From: JARYGU01 sp033795365
GTDB taxonomy: Bacteria; Pseudomonadota; Alphaproteobacteria; Rhizobiales; Rhizobiaceae
Assembly (NCBI GenBank): GCA_033795365.1
Contig: JARYGU010000001.1
Span: 124,001-188,000, forward strand
Direction: 5' to 3'
DNA length: 64,000 nucleotides
Numbering within the stretch: position 1 is the first letter of the stretch; each line of letters begins with the position of its first letter. A program made the translations under genes and the position numbers. Under the pieces are notes generated by a model. The model worked only from the letters and a program-made list of their open reading frames with translations. It had not been told where the DNA came from and made no database searches. Below, piece by piece: positions 7,392 through 15,262 of this stretch.

Positions 7392-8480
7392 TCAGCGCAA
7401 TCGCTGGCCGTTGCCGTCGAAAAGGAGGATGTTTCGGGTTGAAAGCGCGACCGACAGCGTGTCGCTGTCGGCGCCGTTGCGCGATTCCGGTCTCTCGATG
7501 ACGAGCTGCTCCTGGCCCGCCAATGTCGCGTAGACATAGCTCGTATTGCCGAGGTGCTCGGCGACGTCGACGGTCACCGTAAGGTCGACATCGCCCTGTC
7601 CGGCATCGCGAAAATGTCCCGGCCGCACGCCGAGCATCACCGCGGCTCCGGGTTCGGGCTTCGCCTGCGCGACCGGCAAGGCGAGCACCTTCGTCTCGTC
7701 GCTCGCAAGCGCGACCCTGACGGAAGAGCCCTCGCCTGCCACGACGCGCGCCTTGATGAAATTCATCTTCGGCGAACCGACGAAGCCCGCGACGAACTGG
7801 TTTGCGGGATCGTCGTAAAGTTCCAGCGGCGTTCCCACCTGCTCGATGTTTCCGCCCCTGAGGACCACGATCCTGTCGGCAAGCGTCATCGCCTCCGTCT
7901 GGTCGTGGGTGACGTAGATCATGGTTGTGCCGAGTTGCTTGTGAAGCTTGGAAATCTCGACCCGCATCTGGACCCGTAATTCCGCATCAAGGTTCGAGAG
8001 CGGCTCATCGAAAAGGAATACCTGGGGTTCGCGCACGATGGCGCGGCCGATCGCCACCCGCTGGCGCTGGCCTCCAGAAAGCTGCTTCGGCCGGCGCTTC
8101 ATCAGTTCGGAAATCTGCAGGATATCGGCGACCCCGCGAACGCGGCGTTCGGTATCCTCTTTCGGGTTCCCGTTCATGCGGAGCCCGAAACTCAGATTCT
8201 CCTCCACCGTCATATGCGGGTAGAGCGCATAGGACTGGAAGACCATCGCGATTCCGCGATCCGCCGGCTCCACGTCGTTCACGGCCCGCCCTGCGATATT
8301 GATCTCCCCGCCGGATATGTCCTCGAGACCAGCGATCATGCGCAGGAGCGTCGATTTTCCGCAGCCCGAGGGGCCGACGAAAACGACGAACTCGCCGTCT
8401 TTCACATGCAGATCTGCTCCATGGATGACCTCCAGGACGCCGAAGCGCTTGACGACATTCTTGAGCGAAACCTCCGCCAT
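7392..8480 (-). CDS. sugar ABC transporter ATP-binding protein (CUT1, UgpC/MsmK type)
   Basis: Cytoplasmic ATPase of 362 aa that drives the adjacent sugar importer. It has Walker A GPSGCGKS (36-43), the Q-loop near 82, signature LSGGQ (134-138), Walker B FLFDEP (155-160) and H-loop His192. A C-terminal OB-fold/TOBE regulatory region contains MLGVRPGHF. The ATG at 8480 follows AAAGGAGG. The frame is open far upstream into the permease gene, but homology to the family begins at MAEVSLKNVVKRFG. It lies between the MalG-type permease (14 bp gap) and the fusion dehydrogenase. Confidence 0.93.
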   Translation of the reverse strand: MAEVSLKNVVKRFGVLEVIHGADLHVKDGEFVVFVGPSGCGKSTLLRMIAGLEDISGGEINIAGRAVNDVEPADRGIAMVFQSYALYPHMTVEENLSFGLRMNGNPKEDTERRVRGVADILQISELMKRRPKQLSGGQRQRVAIGRAIVREPQVFLFDEPLSNLDAELRVQMRVEISKLHKQLGTTMIYVTHDQTEAMTLADRIVVLRGGNIEQVGTPLELYDDPANQFVAGFVGSPKMNFIKARVVAGEGSSVRVALASDETKVLALPVAQAKPEPGAAVMLGVRPGHFRDAGQGDVDLTVTVDVAEHLGNTSYVYATLAGQEQLVIERPESRNGADSDTLSVALSTRNILLFDGNGQRLR

Positions 8481-8494
8481 ATGGCCTCCTTTTT

Positions 8495-9331
8495 CTATTT
8501 TATGGCGCCGGCGGAGATGCCGGCGATGAAATGGCGTTGCAGGAAAACGAACACGGCGAGCATCGGCGCCGTCAGCAGCACGGCGCCCGCCATGATGCCG
8601 CCCCAGGAAACCTTGGTAAGCCCGATAAGCGTTCCGAGCGCCACCGGCGCGGTCATCATTCCGGGCCGCGAGTTGATCAGCAGCGGCCAGAGATAATTGT
8701 TCCAGGAAGCGAGGAAGAGGATGATCGACAAGGCCGCGATTGTCGGGCGGGCCAGCGGCATGGCGATGCGCAGGAATATCTGCCATTCCCTGACGCCTTC
8801 CACGCGCGCGGCATCGAAGAGCTCGCCCGGCATCATCGAGAAGGATTGGCGCATGAAGAGCACGCCGAGCGAGTTGAACAAGGGCGGCACGATCAGCGCT
8901 ACCCATGTGTTTGCCAGGCCGAATTCACGCGCAACCATGATGAATTGCGGAATGACCACCACGAAGTAGGGAAGCGTGATCGTGCCGAGAATGATCGCCA
9001 CCACCATCGAACGACCGTGGAAGCGGTAGCGGGCGAGAGCCCATCCGGCCATCGACGTCAGGAAAACGGACAGGACCGTATAGGTGACGGCGACGACGAT
9101 CGATATGAACATCGCGCCCACGAAATCCGTATCCGCCTGAAGATTCCGGAAGTTTGTCAGGAAGTTGCCGGAAGGCAGAAGCTCGATATCCGGGCTGAAT
9201 ATCCCGTGATCCGGCATCGTCGAGAAGACGAGCATCATCCAGAGCGGAAACATCCAGACGATCGCCAGCGGAACGAGAAGACCGTGCAAGGCAAGCTTGC
9301 GCAGGAAGAGGGAGCGGGATTTCGATTTCAT
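8495..9331 (-). CDS. sugar ABC transporter permease (MalG type)
   Basis: Inner-membrane permease of 278 aa with about six hydrophobic segments. The cytoplasmic EAA loop reads FDAARVEGVREWQIFLRIAMPLARP, which couples to the ATPase. The C-terminus QRHFIAGISAGAIK is typical of MalG-class CUT1 permeases. Its ATG overlaps the stop of the MalF-type partner by 4 bp (ATGA), indicating translational coupling. Confidence 0.92.
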   Translation of the reverse strand: MKSKSRSLFLRKLALHGLLVPLAIVWMFPLWMMLVFSTMPDHGIFSPDIELLPSGNFLTNFRNLQADTDFVGAMFISIVVAVTYTVLSVFLTSMAGWALARYRFHGRSMVVAIILGTITLPYFVVVIPQFIMVAREFGLANTWVALIVPPLFNSLGVLFMRQSFSMMPGELFDAARVEGVREWQIFLRIAMPLARPTIAALSIILFLASWNNYLWPLLINSRPGMMTAPVALGTLIGLTKVSWGGIMAGAVLLTAPMLAVFVFLQRHFIAGISAGAIK

Positions 9332-10188
9332 TGGCGTTCACGCCCCAGCCAGAGATTGAGCAGGGAAATGGCTACCGCCAGCACCGTCATCGCGTATGCG
9401 ATCGCCGAGGCATAGCCGAAATTGAGCGAGGTAAAGCCCTGGCGGTAAAGCAGAAGCCCGAGGGTCTCCGTGCCGCCGCCGGGGCCGCCGCGATTGGTGA
9501 TCAGAAAGGGTTCCGTGAAGAGCTGCATCGTGCCGATCACCGACAGCACCACGCAGAAGAGGATGATCGGCTTCAGGAGCGGCAGCGTGATGTAGAAGAA
9601 CTGCCTGATCTTCGATACGCGATCCAGCGTCGCCGCCTCGTAGACGTCCTCCGGGATGGATTGCAGGCCGGCGAGGATGATGATGGCGTTGTAGCCCGCC
9701 CACCGCCAGGTCACGGCGATGATGAGCAGCGCCATCGCGGCATTGGCATCCGCGAACCACGAGACCGAAGCAAGCCCGATGCTGTTCAGCATCTTGTTGA
9801 TGATGCCGAAGTCCATGTTGAACATCAGCCGGAAGACGGCGGCATAGGCGACTTCGCCCACGACGACCGGCGCGAAGAAGGCGAAGCGGAAGAGTGCCCG
9901 CGCTTTCAGGAGCGGCGAGTTGAGCATCACCGCCATGACGGTGGCGATTGCGATCATCACAGGCACCTGGATCACCAGGATGATCAGGGTATTGTAAAGG
10001 GCGTTGTAGAACGCCGGATCGCCGAACAGACGGCCCCAATTGGAGGCGAAACTGAACTGCCAGGGATTGACGCGCGTGTTCTGGAACGAGATCAGGAACG
10101 AATTGATGATCGGCCAGAGCCAAAAGGTCGCGAAAATCAGCAGATAAGGCGCAAGGAACGCATAAGCGATCCGGTTTCTGTTCGGCAT
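9328..10188 (-). CDS. sugar ABC transporter permease (MalF type)
   Basis: Permease of 286 aa beginning MPNRNRIAYAFLAPYLLIF, with a first transmembrane helix at about residues 7-27 and five more. The EAA-type loop is YEAATLDRVSKIRQFFYITLPLLKP. TEPFLITNRGGPGGGTETLGLLLY is the conserved MalF-class segment facing the partner permease. The ATG at 10188 has an AGGAGGG ribosome site. It is separated from the binding-protein gene by 87 bp containing a stem-loop (10217-10251). Confidence 0.92.
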   Translation of the reverse strand: MPNRNRIAYAFLAPYLLIFATFWLWPIINSFLISFQNTRVNPWQFSFASNWGRLFGDPAFYNALYNTLIILVIQVPVMIAIATVMAVMLNSPLLKARALFRFAFFAPVVVGEVAYAAVFRLMFNMDFGIINKMLNSIGLASVSWFADANAAMALLIIAVTWRWAGYNAIIILAGLQSIPEDVYEAATLDRVSKIRQFFYITLPLLKPIILFCVVLSVIGTMQLFTEPFLITNRGGPGGGTETLGLLLYRQGFTSLNFGYASAIAYAMTVLAVAISLLNLWLGRERQ

Positions 10189-10216
10189 GAACCCTCCTGA
10201 TGAAGCAAACGGCATG

Positions 10217-10251
10217 GTCCGCGGTTCCGCGCCGCAAGCTGCGACGCGGAC
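10217..10251. other. intercistronic stem-loop between binding protein and permease genes
   Basis: Arms GTCCGCG (10217-10223) and CGCGGAC (10245-10251) are perfectly complementary, with further pairing inside (CCGCA/TGCG). There is no T-tract. Its position after a binding-protein gene fits a 3'-end stabiliser or partial terminator that raises binding-protein output. Confidence 0.5.
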
Positions 10252-10275
10252 GATGCGCGATGGCGCCGGACGTCC

Positions 10276-11553
10276 TCAGTCGGCGACGGGAAGGCCGGTT
10301 GCCGAGGCGATCTGCTGCGCGGCATCGTCGAGCGCCGCCTTGGCATCGGGATATCCGCCGGCGAAGTATTTCGTCTGGACCACCTGGTAGATTGCGTCCG
10401 CATCGCTCTGGAACGCCGTGCCGCGGCTGGGCACGATCTTCGGCAGCGTCGACAGGATATCGGCCCACACCTTCTGCCCGCCCCAATAGGGTTGCGGCTC
10501 CGCCACGAAGGGGTCGTCTTCCGCAGAAAGAAGCGACGGCACCAGGCCGAACGACTTCAGCATCGTGATCTGGCCCTCGTTGGTGGTCAGCGCATAGTTG
10601 ATATAGGTCCAGGCCGCTTCCTGATTTTCCGAGTTCGCGCTGATGGCGAGGGAGGAGCCGCCGAGATTGGCGGCGCGCGGGCCGTCGGCCGTAAGGCTCG
10701 GCATCAGGTAGACGCCCCATTTGCCCGCAAGGTCCGGCGAATTGGCGCGGATGGAGCCTTCATACCAGCCGCCATACATCTGGCTTGCCACTTTGCCGGC
10801 GGTGTTCGACTGGATTTTCTCGTCCCAGATGGCCGCCGTCAGCGTGCCTGCATCCTTCATCTCCTTCACCTTTTCCAGCGTGGCGACGCAGGCGGGCTGG
10901 TTTATGGTGATGGTCTGGCCGTCGGTGGAAAAATAGCCGCAGCCCTGTTCGTTGGAGATCATGCGGAACCATTCGCTGTCTCCGTTGAAATCGGCCTGCG
11001 CCATGACGACGCCGGGATTGGCTTCGGAAATCTTCTTGCCGGCGGCGATGAAGTCGTCCCATGTCTTGATCGACGCAGGATCGACGCCCGCCTTCTCATA
11101 GTAGTCGCGGCGGTAGAAGACCGCGACCGGTCCCGAATCCCACGGCATCGCGTAGGCCGCATCCCCCACCTCGAGCTCGGTCCGCTTGAACTCCGGGAAT
11201 TTCGCCTGGATTTCCTCGGTATAGCCGAGGTCCTTCAGATTGGCGAAGCAATCGGGAAACCGATTCCAGAAGATCTCCGCCTCGAAATTCTCGACGGTGA
11301 CGATGTCCGGCAACCCGTCTCCTCCGGCGGCGCAGGCCGCCAGCGTCTTGTCGAACACCTGATCGTTGCCAAGATCCTCGACGGTCACCTTGATATCCGG
11401 ATACTGCTTGTTGAAATCTTCCAGCGTGGCCTTCAGAGCCGAGGCCGCGACATTCCAGCTCCACACCGTGATATTGCTCGATTGCGCGAGCACATCGGCG
11501 GCAGGCATGAGAAGCGCAGCGAATGCCGCTGCCCCGAGAAATCCCTGGCGCAT
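10276..11553 (-). CDS. sugar ABC transporter substrate-binding protein (CUT1)
   Basis: Periplasmic binding protein of 425 aa in the SBP_bac_1 family, with a signal peptide to about residue 23 (VLA/QSS). The mature start SSNITVWSWNVAASALKATLEDFNKQYPDIKV is typical of oligosaccharide or lactose-type binding proteins. Aromatic-rich regions (AMPWDSGPVAVFYRRDYYEKAG and MYGGWYEGS) are where the family stacks on sugars. It is the promoter-proximal gene of a five-gene operon (binding protein, MalF, MalG, ATPase, fusion dehydrogenase) and faces an AraC regulator across 74 bp. The substrate is unknown; a lactose-like disaccharide or a monosaccharide is possible. Confidence 0.9.
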   Translation of the reverse strand: MRQGFLGAAAFAALLMPAADVLAQSSNITVWSWNVAASALKATLEDFNKQYPDIKVTVEDLGNDQVFDKTLAACAAGGDGLPDIVTVENFEAEIFWNRFPDCFANLKDLGYTEEIQAKFPEFKRTELEVGDAAYAMPWDSGPVAVFYRRDYYEKAGVDPASIKTWDDFIAAGKKISEANPGVVMAQADFNGDSEWFRMISNEQGCGYFSTDGQTITINQPACVATLEKVKEMKDAGTLTAAIWDEKIQSNTAGKVASQMYGGWYEGSIRANSPDLAGKWGVYLMPSLTADGPRAANLGGSSLAISANSENQEAAWTYINYALTTNEGQITMLKSFGLVPSLLSAEDDPFVAEPQPYWGGQKVWADILSTLPKIVPSRGTAFQSDADAIYQVVQTKYFAGGYPDAKAALDDAAQQIASATGLPVAD

Positions 11554-11627
11554 TGAAAATCCTCCCTTTTCAATTTCTGTTCCTCCTTGAACAGGCTTAG
11601 ACTATCCTCTGGGCGGAATATGTCTCG

Positions 11628-12557
11628 TTGAATGGGAAGGTGGATTTGGCGGAAAGTAAGATTGTCGGGAGAGCGATCTATCAACCGGGTGCAAGCAGCA
11701 TCGAGGGTTTTCCCACGGCCCTGCAGATGTTTCACACCCATCCGCCGCCGATGGCGATGCCGCATTGGCATGCGCAGGTCGAGATCAATTATATAATCCG
11801 CGGCACCGTCCATTACCGCATGAAGAATCACGACATCAGGCTGAATGCCGGCGACATGTGCCTGTTCTGGGGCGGCCAGCCGCATCAGATGGACGAGTCG
11901 TCGGAGGATTCCCTCTATGCCGGTGCGCATCTGCCGCTCGTCTATTTCTTCCGCCTTCGCCTGCCGACGGAAACATCGGGAAGGTTGATGAGGGGAGAAA
12001 CGCTGGTGACCGGCGCGACCGATCCGGCCGATGCCGAGAATTTCTCACGCTGGTTCCGCTATGTGCGCTCCGGCGATCCGGCAAGGGCGCAGCATGCGGT
12101 CGACGAGCTGCTGCTGCGCATCGAGCGGATCGCCTTCGAGGCCTATGACATGGTCCCGGACAGGAAGGAGGTTCTGGAAGACGGGGAGCAGATCTATCCG
12201 CAGGCGTCCCGCAGCGTCGCCCGGATATGCGATTTCATCGCCGCCAACTTCATGCACGATATCGATTCCGTCGACATCGCGCGCGCAGCCGACCTGCATC
12301 CGAAATATGCGATGAACCTGTTCCGCAAATCGACGGGGATGACGCTCAGCAAATATATCAACCTGCTGAGGCTGTCCTACGCGCAGGCACGGCTGATGGA
12401 CGAAAACGCGAACGTCCTGCAGGTCGCCATGGATAGCGGTTTCGGCTCGGTCAGCGCCTTCAACAGGTCGTTTCGCGATATCGCGGGAATGTCCCCGTCC
12501 GACTTCCGCCGGGACGCAAAGGGCATGTCAGGGATTTCCCTGGCTGCCGCACAGTGA
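11628..12557 (+). CDS. AraC-family regulator of the adjacent sugar operon
   Basis: AraC/XylS regulator with an N-terminal cupin sensor (HTHPPPMAMPHWHAQVEINYIIRGTVHY, and a GDMCLFWGGQPHQM strand). The C-terminal double helix-turn-helix (about the last 105 residues) includes IARAADLHPKYAMNLFRKSTGMTLSKYI and VAMDSGFGSVSAFNRSFRDIAGMSPSDFR. No ATG fits: candidates are TTG 11628, GTG 11640 and TTG 11646. The last has GGGAAGG about 5 nt upstream and would give MAESKIVGR. Divergent placement beside the binding-protein gene points to control of that operon, with the sugar as likely co-effector. Confidence 0.87.
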   Translation: MNGKVDLAESKIVGRAIYQPGASSIEGFPTALQMFHTHPPPMAMPHWHAQVEINYIIRGTVHYRMKNHDIRLNAGDMCLFWGGQPHQMDESSEDSLYAGAHLPLVYFFRLRLPTETSGRLMRGETLVTGATDPADAENFSRWFRYVRSGDPARAQHAVDELLLRIERIAFEAYDMVPDRKEVLEDGEQIYPQASRSVARICDFIAANFMHDIDSVDIARAADLHPKYAMNLFRKSTGMTLSKYINLLRLSYAQARLMDENANVLQVAMDSGFGSVSAFNRSFRDIAGMSPSDFRRDAKGMSGISLAAAQ

Positions 12558-12559
12558 CG

Positions 12560-12575
12560 CGGCCCGGCGGGGCCG
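12560..12575. terminator. short hairpin between convergent araC genes
   Basis: CGGCCC (12560-12565) and GGGCCG (12570-12575) form a 6-bp stem with a 4-nt loop in the 24 bp between two convergent regulator genes. No T-tract, so termination is only inferred. Confidence 0.4.
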
Positions 12576-12581
12576 GAGATC

Positions 12582-13487
12582 CTATGAAACGACCGCGGCC
12601 TGCGGGGGGACGCTCGCATACATGCCGGTGGTCCTGAACTCGGTCGGGCTCGCTCCGAAATATCGGCGGAAGACCTTTGCGAAATAATTCGGATCCTCGA
12701 AGCCGGACATGATCGAGATCTCCTTGATCGGAAGTCCGGCCGATTTGGTCAGAAGCTTGGCCGCCCGCTGCAACCGCTTGCGCAGCACGAACTCGGCCGG
12801 CGGAATGCCCTCGCTCGCGGCGAAGATGCGCGAAAAATGCGCGCGGCTGAACCCGGAAACCTGCGCCAGCTCCTCCACGGAGAGCGGCCGCTGCAGGTTT
12901 GCGGCGATGTAGCTGATGACGTGCTGCATGGCGCGGTATTCCTGCCCCAGCACCGGATGGGAACCGAACACGTCGTCGTAAAGCGCCATCGCCGCCTCAT
13001 AGGCTATCGCCGACGCTCTGCCTGGCGTTTCGCCCCCGCCGGAAATGAGCCGGAGGCTGCAGTCGGCGAGATGTTCGACCGTCTCGGGCTGCAGCTTCAG
13101 GACGGGTCCGGTGATGGCGAGGATCGCCTGATGGATGCGCAGCGCCTCCTCGCCGTTCATGGAGATCCAGAAGAATTCCCATCGCCCGCCGTCTTCCACC
13201 CAGTAGCGATGATTGTGCGGAACGAGAAGCAGCAGGGTTTCACCCTTGCGCAGCCTGTACTTACGGTTCTCGTAACGCAGGTTGCCCTCCCCTCCGATCG
13301 TATATTGCAGCACGGTGAAAGGTGTCTGGCCGCGTTTCCTTCCATCCCAGTCGTAGCTCGAATCGCGCCGGATCTCATAACCGGTACTGGTCGGCATCGT
13401 ATGCAGGCTCTGGCGGCCCCGCGGCAGGGAAACCGTTTTCATCACCGGTCCTGCGGCGATCAGCTCATCGAGCACAGAATTACCCAT
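12582..13487 (-). CDS. agpT: AraC-family regulator, AgpT-like
   Basis: AraC regulator of 301 aa. The N-terminal cupin half contains YTIGGEGNLRYENRKYRLRKGETLLLLVPHNHRYWV. The C-terminal double HTH starts near residue 195, with LSVEELAQVSGFSRAHFSRIFAASEGIPPAEFV and IKEISIMSGFEDPNYFAKVFRRYFGASPTEFR. It is divergent from a GH4 gene and the agpABCD-like transport genes, the arrangement of AgpT, the alpha-galactoside activator of S. meliloti. The symbol rests on gene order and family, not on alignment. The ATG at 13487 is the only good start. Dyads in the shared 182-bp promoter region may be its sites. Confidence 0.8.
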   Translation of the reverse strand: MGNSVLDELIAAGPVMKTVSLPRGRQSLHTMPTSTGYEIRRDSSYDWDGRKRGQTPFTVLQYTIGGEGNLRYENRKYRLRKGETLLLLVPHNHRYWVEDGGRWEFFWISMNGEEALRIHQAILAITGPVLKLQPETVEHLADCSLRLISGGGETPGRASAIAYEAAMALYDDVFGSHPVLGQEYRAMQHVISYIAANLQRPLSVEELAQVSGFSRAHFSRIFAASEGIPPAEFVLRKRLQRAAKLLTKSAGLPIKEISIMSGFEDPNYFAKVFRRYFGASPTEFRTTGMYASVPPQAAVVS

Positions 13488-13518
13488 GAAAGCACAATAC
13501 CTCTCTATCCGCCTTCAA

Positions 13519-13534
13519 TATTATACGCATAATA
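13519..13534. promoter_or_regulatory. dyad in the agpT-agaL1 divergent promoter region
   Basis: TATTAT (13519-13524) and ATAATA (13529-13534) flank ACGC, 32 bp upstream of agpT. The AT-rich dyad could be a -10/operator element; assignment to AgpT is inference. Confidence 0.35.
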
Positions 13535-13605
13535 CCGGATCGAGACGCAAGACGGGCGAGAAACGCGGCCTGTGAGCCGGTTATGGAGGAGAGCCGGGCT
13601 GAACA

Positions 13606-13625
13606 ATGCATGCAGGAACATGCAT
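13606..13625. promoter_or_regulatory. second dyad upstream of agaL1
   Basis: Inverted repeat ATGCATG (13606-13612) and CATGCAT (13619-13625) around CAGGAA, 45 bp before the agaL1 start. It may be an operator or a leader hairpin. Confidence 0.35.
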
Positions 13626-13669
13626 CGATTTTACCCGGCATGCTTGCGCACTATTCAGGGATGGACAGG

Positions 13670-15139
13670 ATGAGCTTCAAGATCGCTATCATCGGCGCCG
13701 GCAGCGTCGGCTTCACGAAAAAACTCTTCACAGACATTCTTTGTGTCGCGGAATTCGCCGACATCGAAGTCGCGCTGACCGACACGAGCGAGCAGAATCT
13801 CGGGATGATCAAGACGATCCTCGACAGGATCGTCGAAGCGAACCGGCTGCCCACCAGGATCACCGCCACGACCGATCGGCGCAAGGCGATCGAGGGCGCA
13901 CGCTACATTATAAGCTGCGTGCGCGTCGGCGGGCTTGCGGCTTACGCGGACGACATCCGCATTCCGCTGAAATACGGCGTCGACCAGTGCGTCGGAGACA
14001 CGATCTGCGCCGGAGGCATTCTCTACGGACAGCGCAACATCCCGGTCATCCTCGATTTCTGCAAGGACATCCGCGAGGTGGCCGAGCCCGGCGCCAGGTT
14101 CCTCAACTATGCCAATCCGATGGCGATGAACACCTGGGCGGCGATCGAATACGGCAAGGTCGATACCGTCGGTCTCTGCCATGGCGTCCAGCACGGCGCC
14201 GAGCAGATCGCGGAGATCCTCGGCGCGAAGGAAGGCGAACTCGACTATATCTGCTCCGGCATCAACCATCAGACCTGGTTCGTCGACGTCCGGGTCAAGG
14301 GCCGCAGGATCGGCAAGGACGAACTGATCGCGGCCTTCGAAGCGCATCCGGTTTTCTCGCAGCAGGAAAAGCTGCGCATAGACGTGCTCAAGCGCTTCGG
14401 CGTCTATTCCACCGAGAGCAACGGGCATCTTTCCGAATATCTGCCATGGTACCGCAAGCGGCCCGACGAAATCGCACGCTGGATCGACATGTCCGACTGG
14501 ATTCACGGGGAAACCGGCGGATATCTGCGCCATTCCACCGAGACCCGGAACTGGTTCGAAACGGACTACCCGAAACTGCTCGAGACCGCCGGCAAGCCCA
14601 TTGATCCCGGCCGGCGGTCCAACGAGCATGCGAGCCACATTCTCGAAGCGCTTGAGACCGGCCGGGTCTATCGCGGCCATTTCAACGTCAGGAACAATGG
14701 TGTCATCACCAACCTGCCCTCGGATGCCATCATCGAGTCCCCCGGCTTCGTCGACCGCTTCGGCATCAACATGGTGGCCGGCATCACCCTGCCCGAGGCA
14801 TGCGCGGCGACCTGCATCTCGTCGATCAACGTCCAGCGCATGTCGGTGCACGCGGCGATATCGGGCGATATCGAGCTTCTGAAACTCGCCGTCCTGCACG
14901 ATCCCCTCGTCGGCGCGATCTGCACCCCTGAGGAGGTATGGCAGATGGTGGACGAGATGGTCGTCGCCCAGGCCCAATGGCTGCCGCAATACGCCCATGC
15001 CGTCGAAGGAGCGAGGGAGCGCCTTTCGCGCGGCACCGTCAAGACGCGGGAATGGAAGGGCGCCGCACGCCGGGAAATCCGCTCGATCGAGGAGGTACGC
15101 GCCGAAAAGGAGGCCGTGAGGCTGCGCGCAGCCGGCTGA
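13670..15139 (+). CDS. agaL1: GH4 glycosidase (AgaL1-type alpha-galactosidase, CHGV variant)
   Basis: NAD- and Mn-dependent family 4 glycosidase of 489 aa, cleaving glycosides by transient C3 oxidation in the cytoplasm. It has the Rossmann start IGAGSVGFT (8-16), NYANPMAMN (146-154), metal ligand Cys170 in the CHGV motif and His200 in GINHQTW. In GH4, CHSV is usual for alpha-galactosidases while CHGx has been linked to alpha-glucuronidase-type members, so the substrate may be an acidic or unusual alpha-galactoside. The ATG at 13670 fits the domain start; ATG 13661 and upstream in-frame codons are alternatives. It is the first gene of the agp operon. Confidence 0.85.
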   Translation: MSFKIAIIGAGSVGFTKKLFTDILCVAEFADIEVALTDTSEQNLGMIKTILDRIVEANRLPTRITATTDRRKAIEGARYIISCVRVGGLAAYADDIRIPLKYGVDQCVGDTICAGGILYGQRNIPVILDFCKDIREVAEPGARFLNYANPMAMNTWAAIEYGKVDTVGLCHGVQHGAEQIAEILGAKEGELDYICSGINHQTWFVDVRVKGRRIGKDELIAAFEAHPVFSQQEKLRIDVLKRFGVYSTESNGHLSEYLPWYRKRPDEIARWIDMSDWIHGETGGYLRHSTETRNWFETDYPKLLETAGKPIDPGRRSNEHASHILEALETGRVYRGHFNVRNNGVITNLPSDAIIESPGFVDRFGINMVAGITLPEACAATCISSINVQRMSVHAAISGDIELLKLAVLHDPLVGAICTPEEVWQMVDEMVVAQAQWLPQYAHAVEGARERLSRGTVKTREWKGAARREIRSIEEVRAEKEAVRLRAAG

Positions 15140-15150
15140 TCGCCGCTGCG

Positions 15151-15181
15151 TCCGGCGGAGCCCATCATGGCTTTCGCCGGA
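15151..15181. other. intercistronic stem-loop between agaL1 and agpA
   Basis: TCCGGCG (15151-15157) pairs with CGCCGGA (15175-15181), with an inner AGCC/GGCT stem and a small bulge. It contains the in-frame ATG at 15167, which argues against that codon as the agpA start. Confidence 0.45.
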
Positions 15182-15262
15182 ATCGGCGCCGTGACGAAAT
15201 ACGGATGCTTCAAGGAGGAAGCCGCCATTGGCTGGCGGTTCGAAGTAGGGAGAACAGCGACG

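Noticed and set aside
15167..15262. Upstream ATG for agpA
   Set aside because: It would place 32 residues before a clear signal peptide and lies inside a stem-loop.
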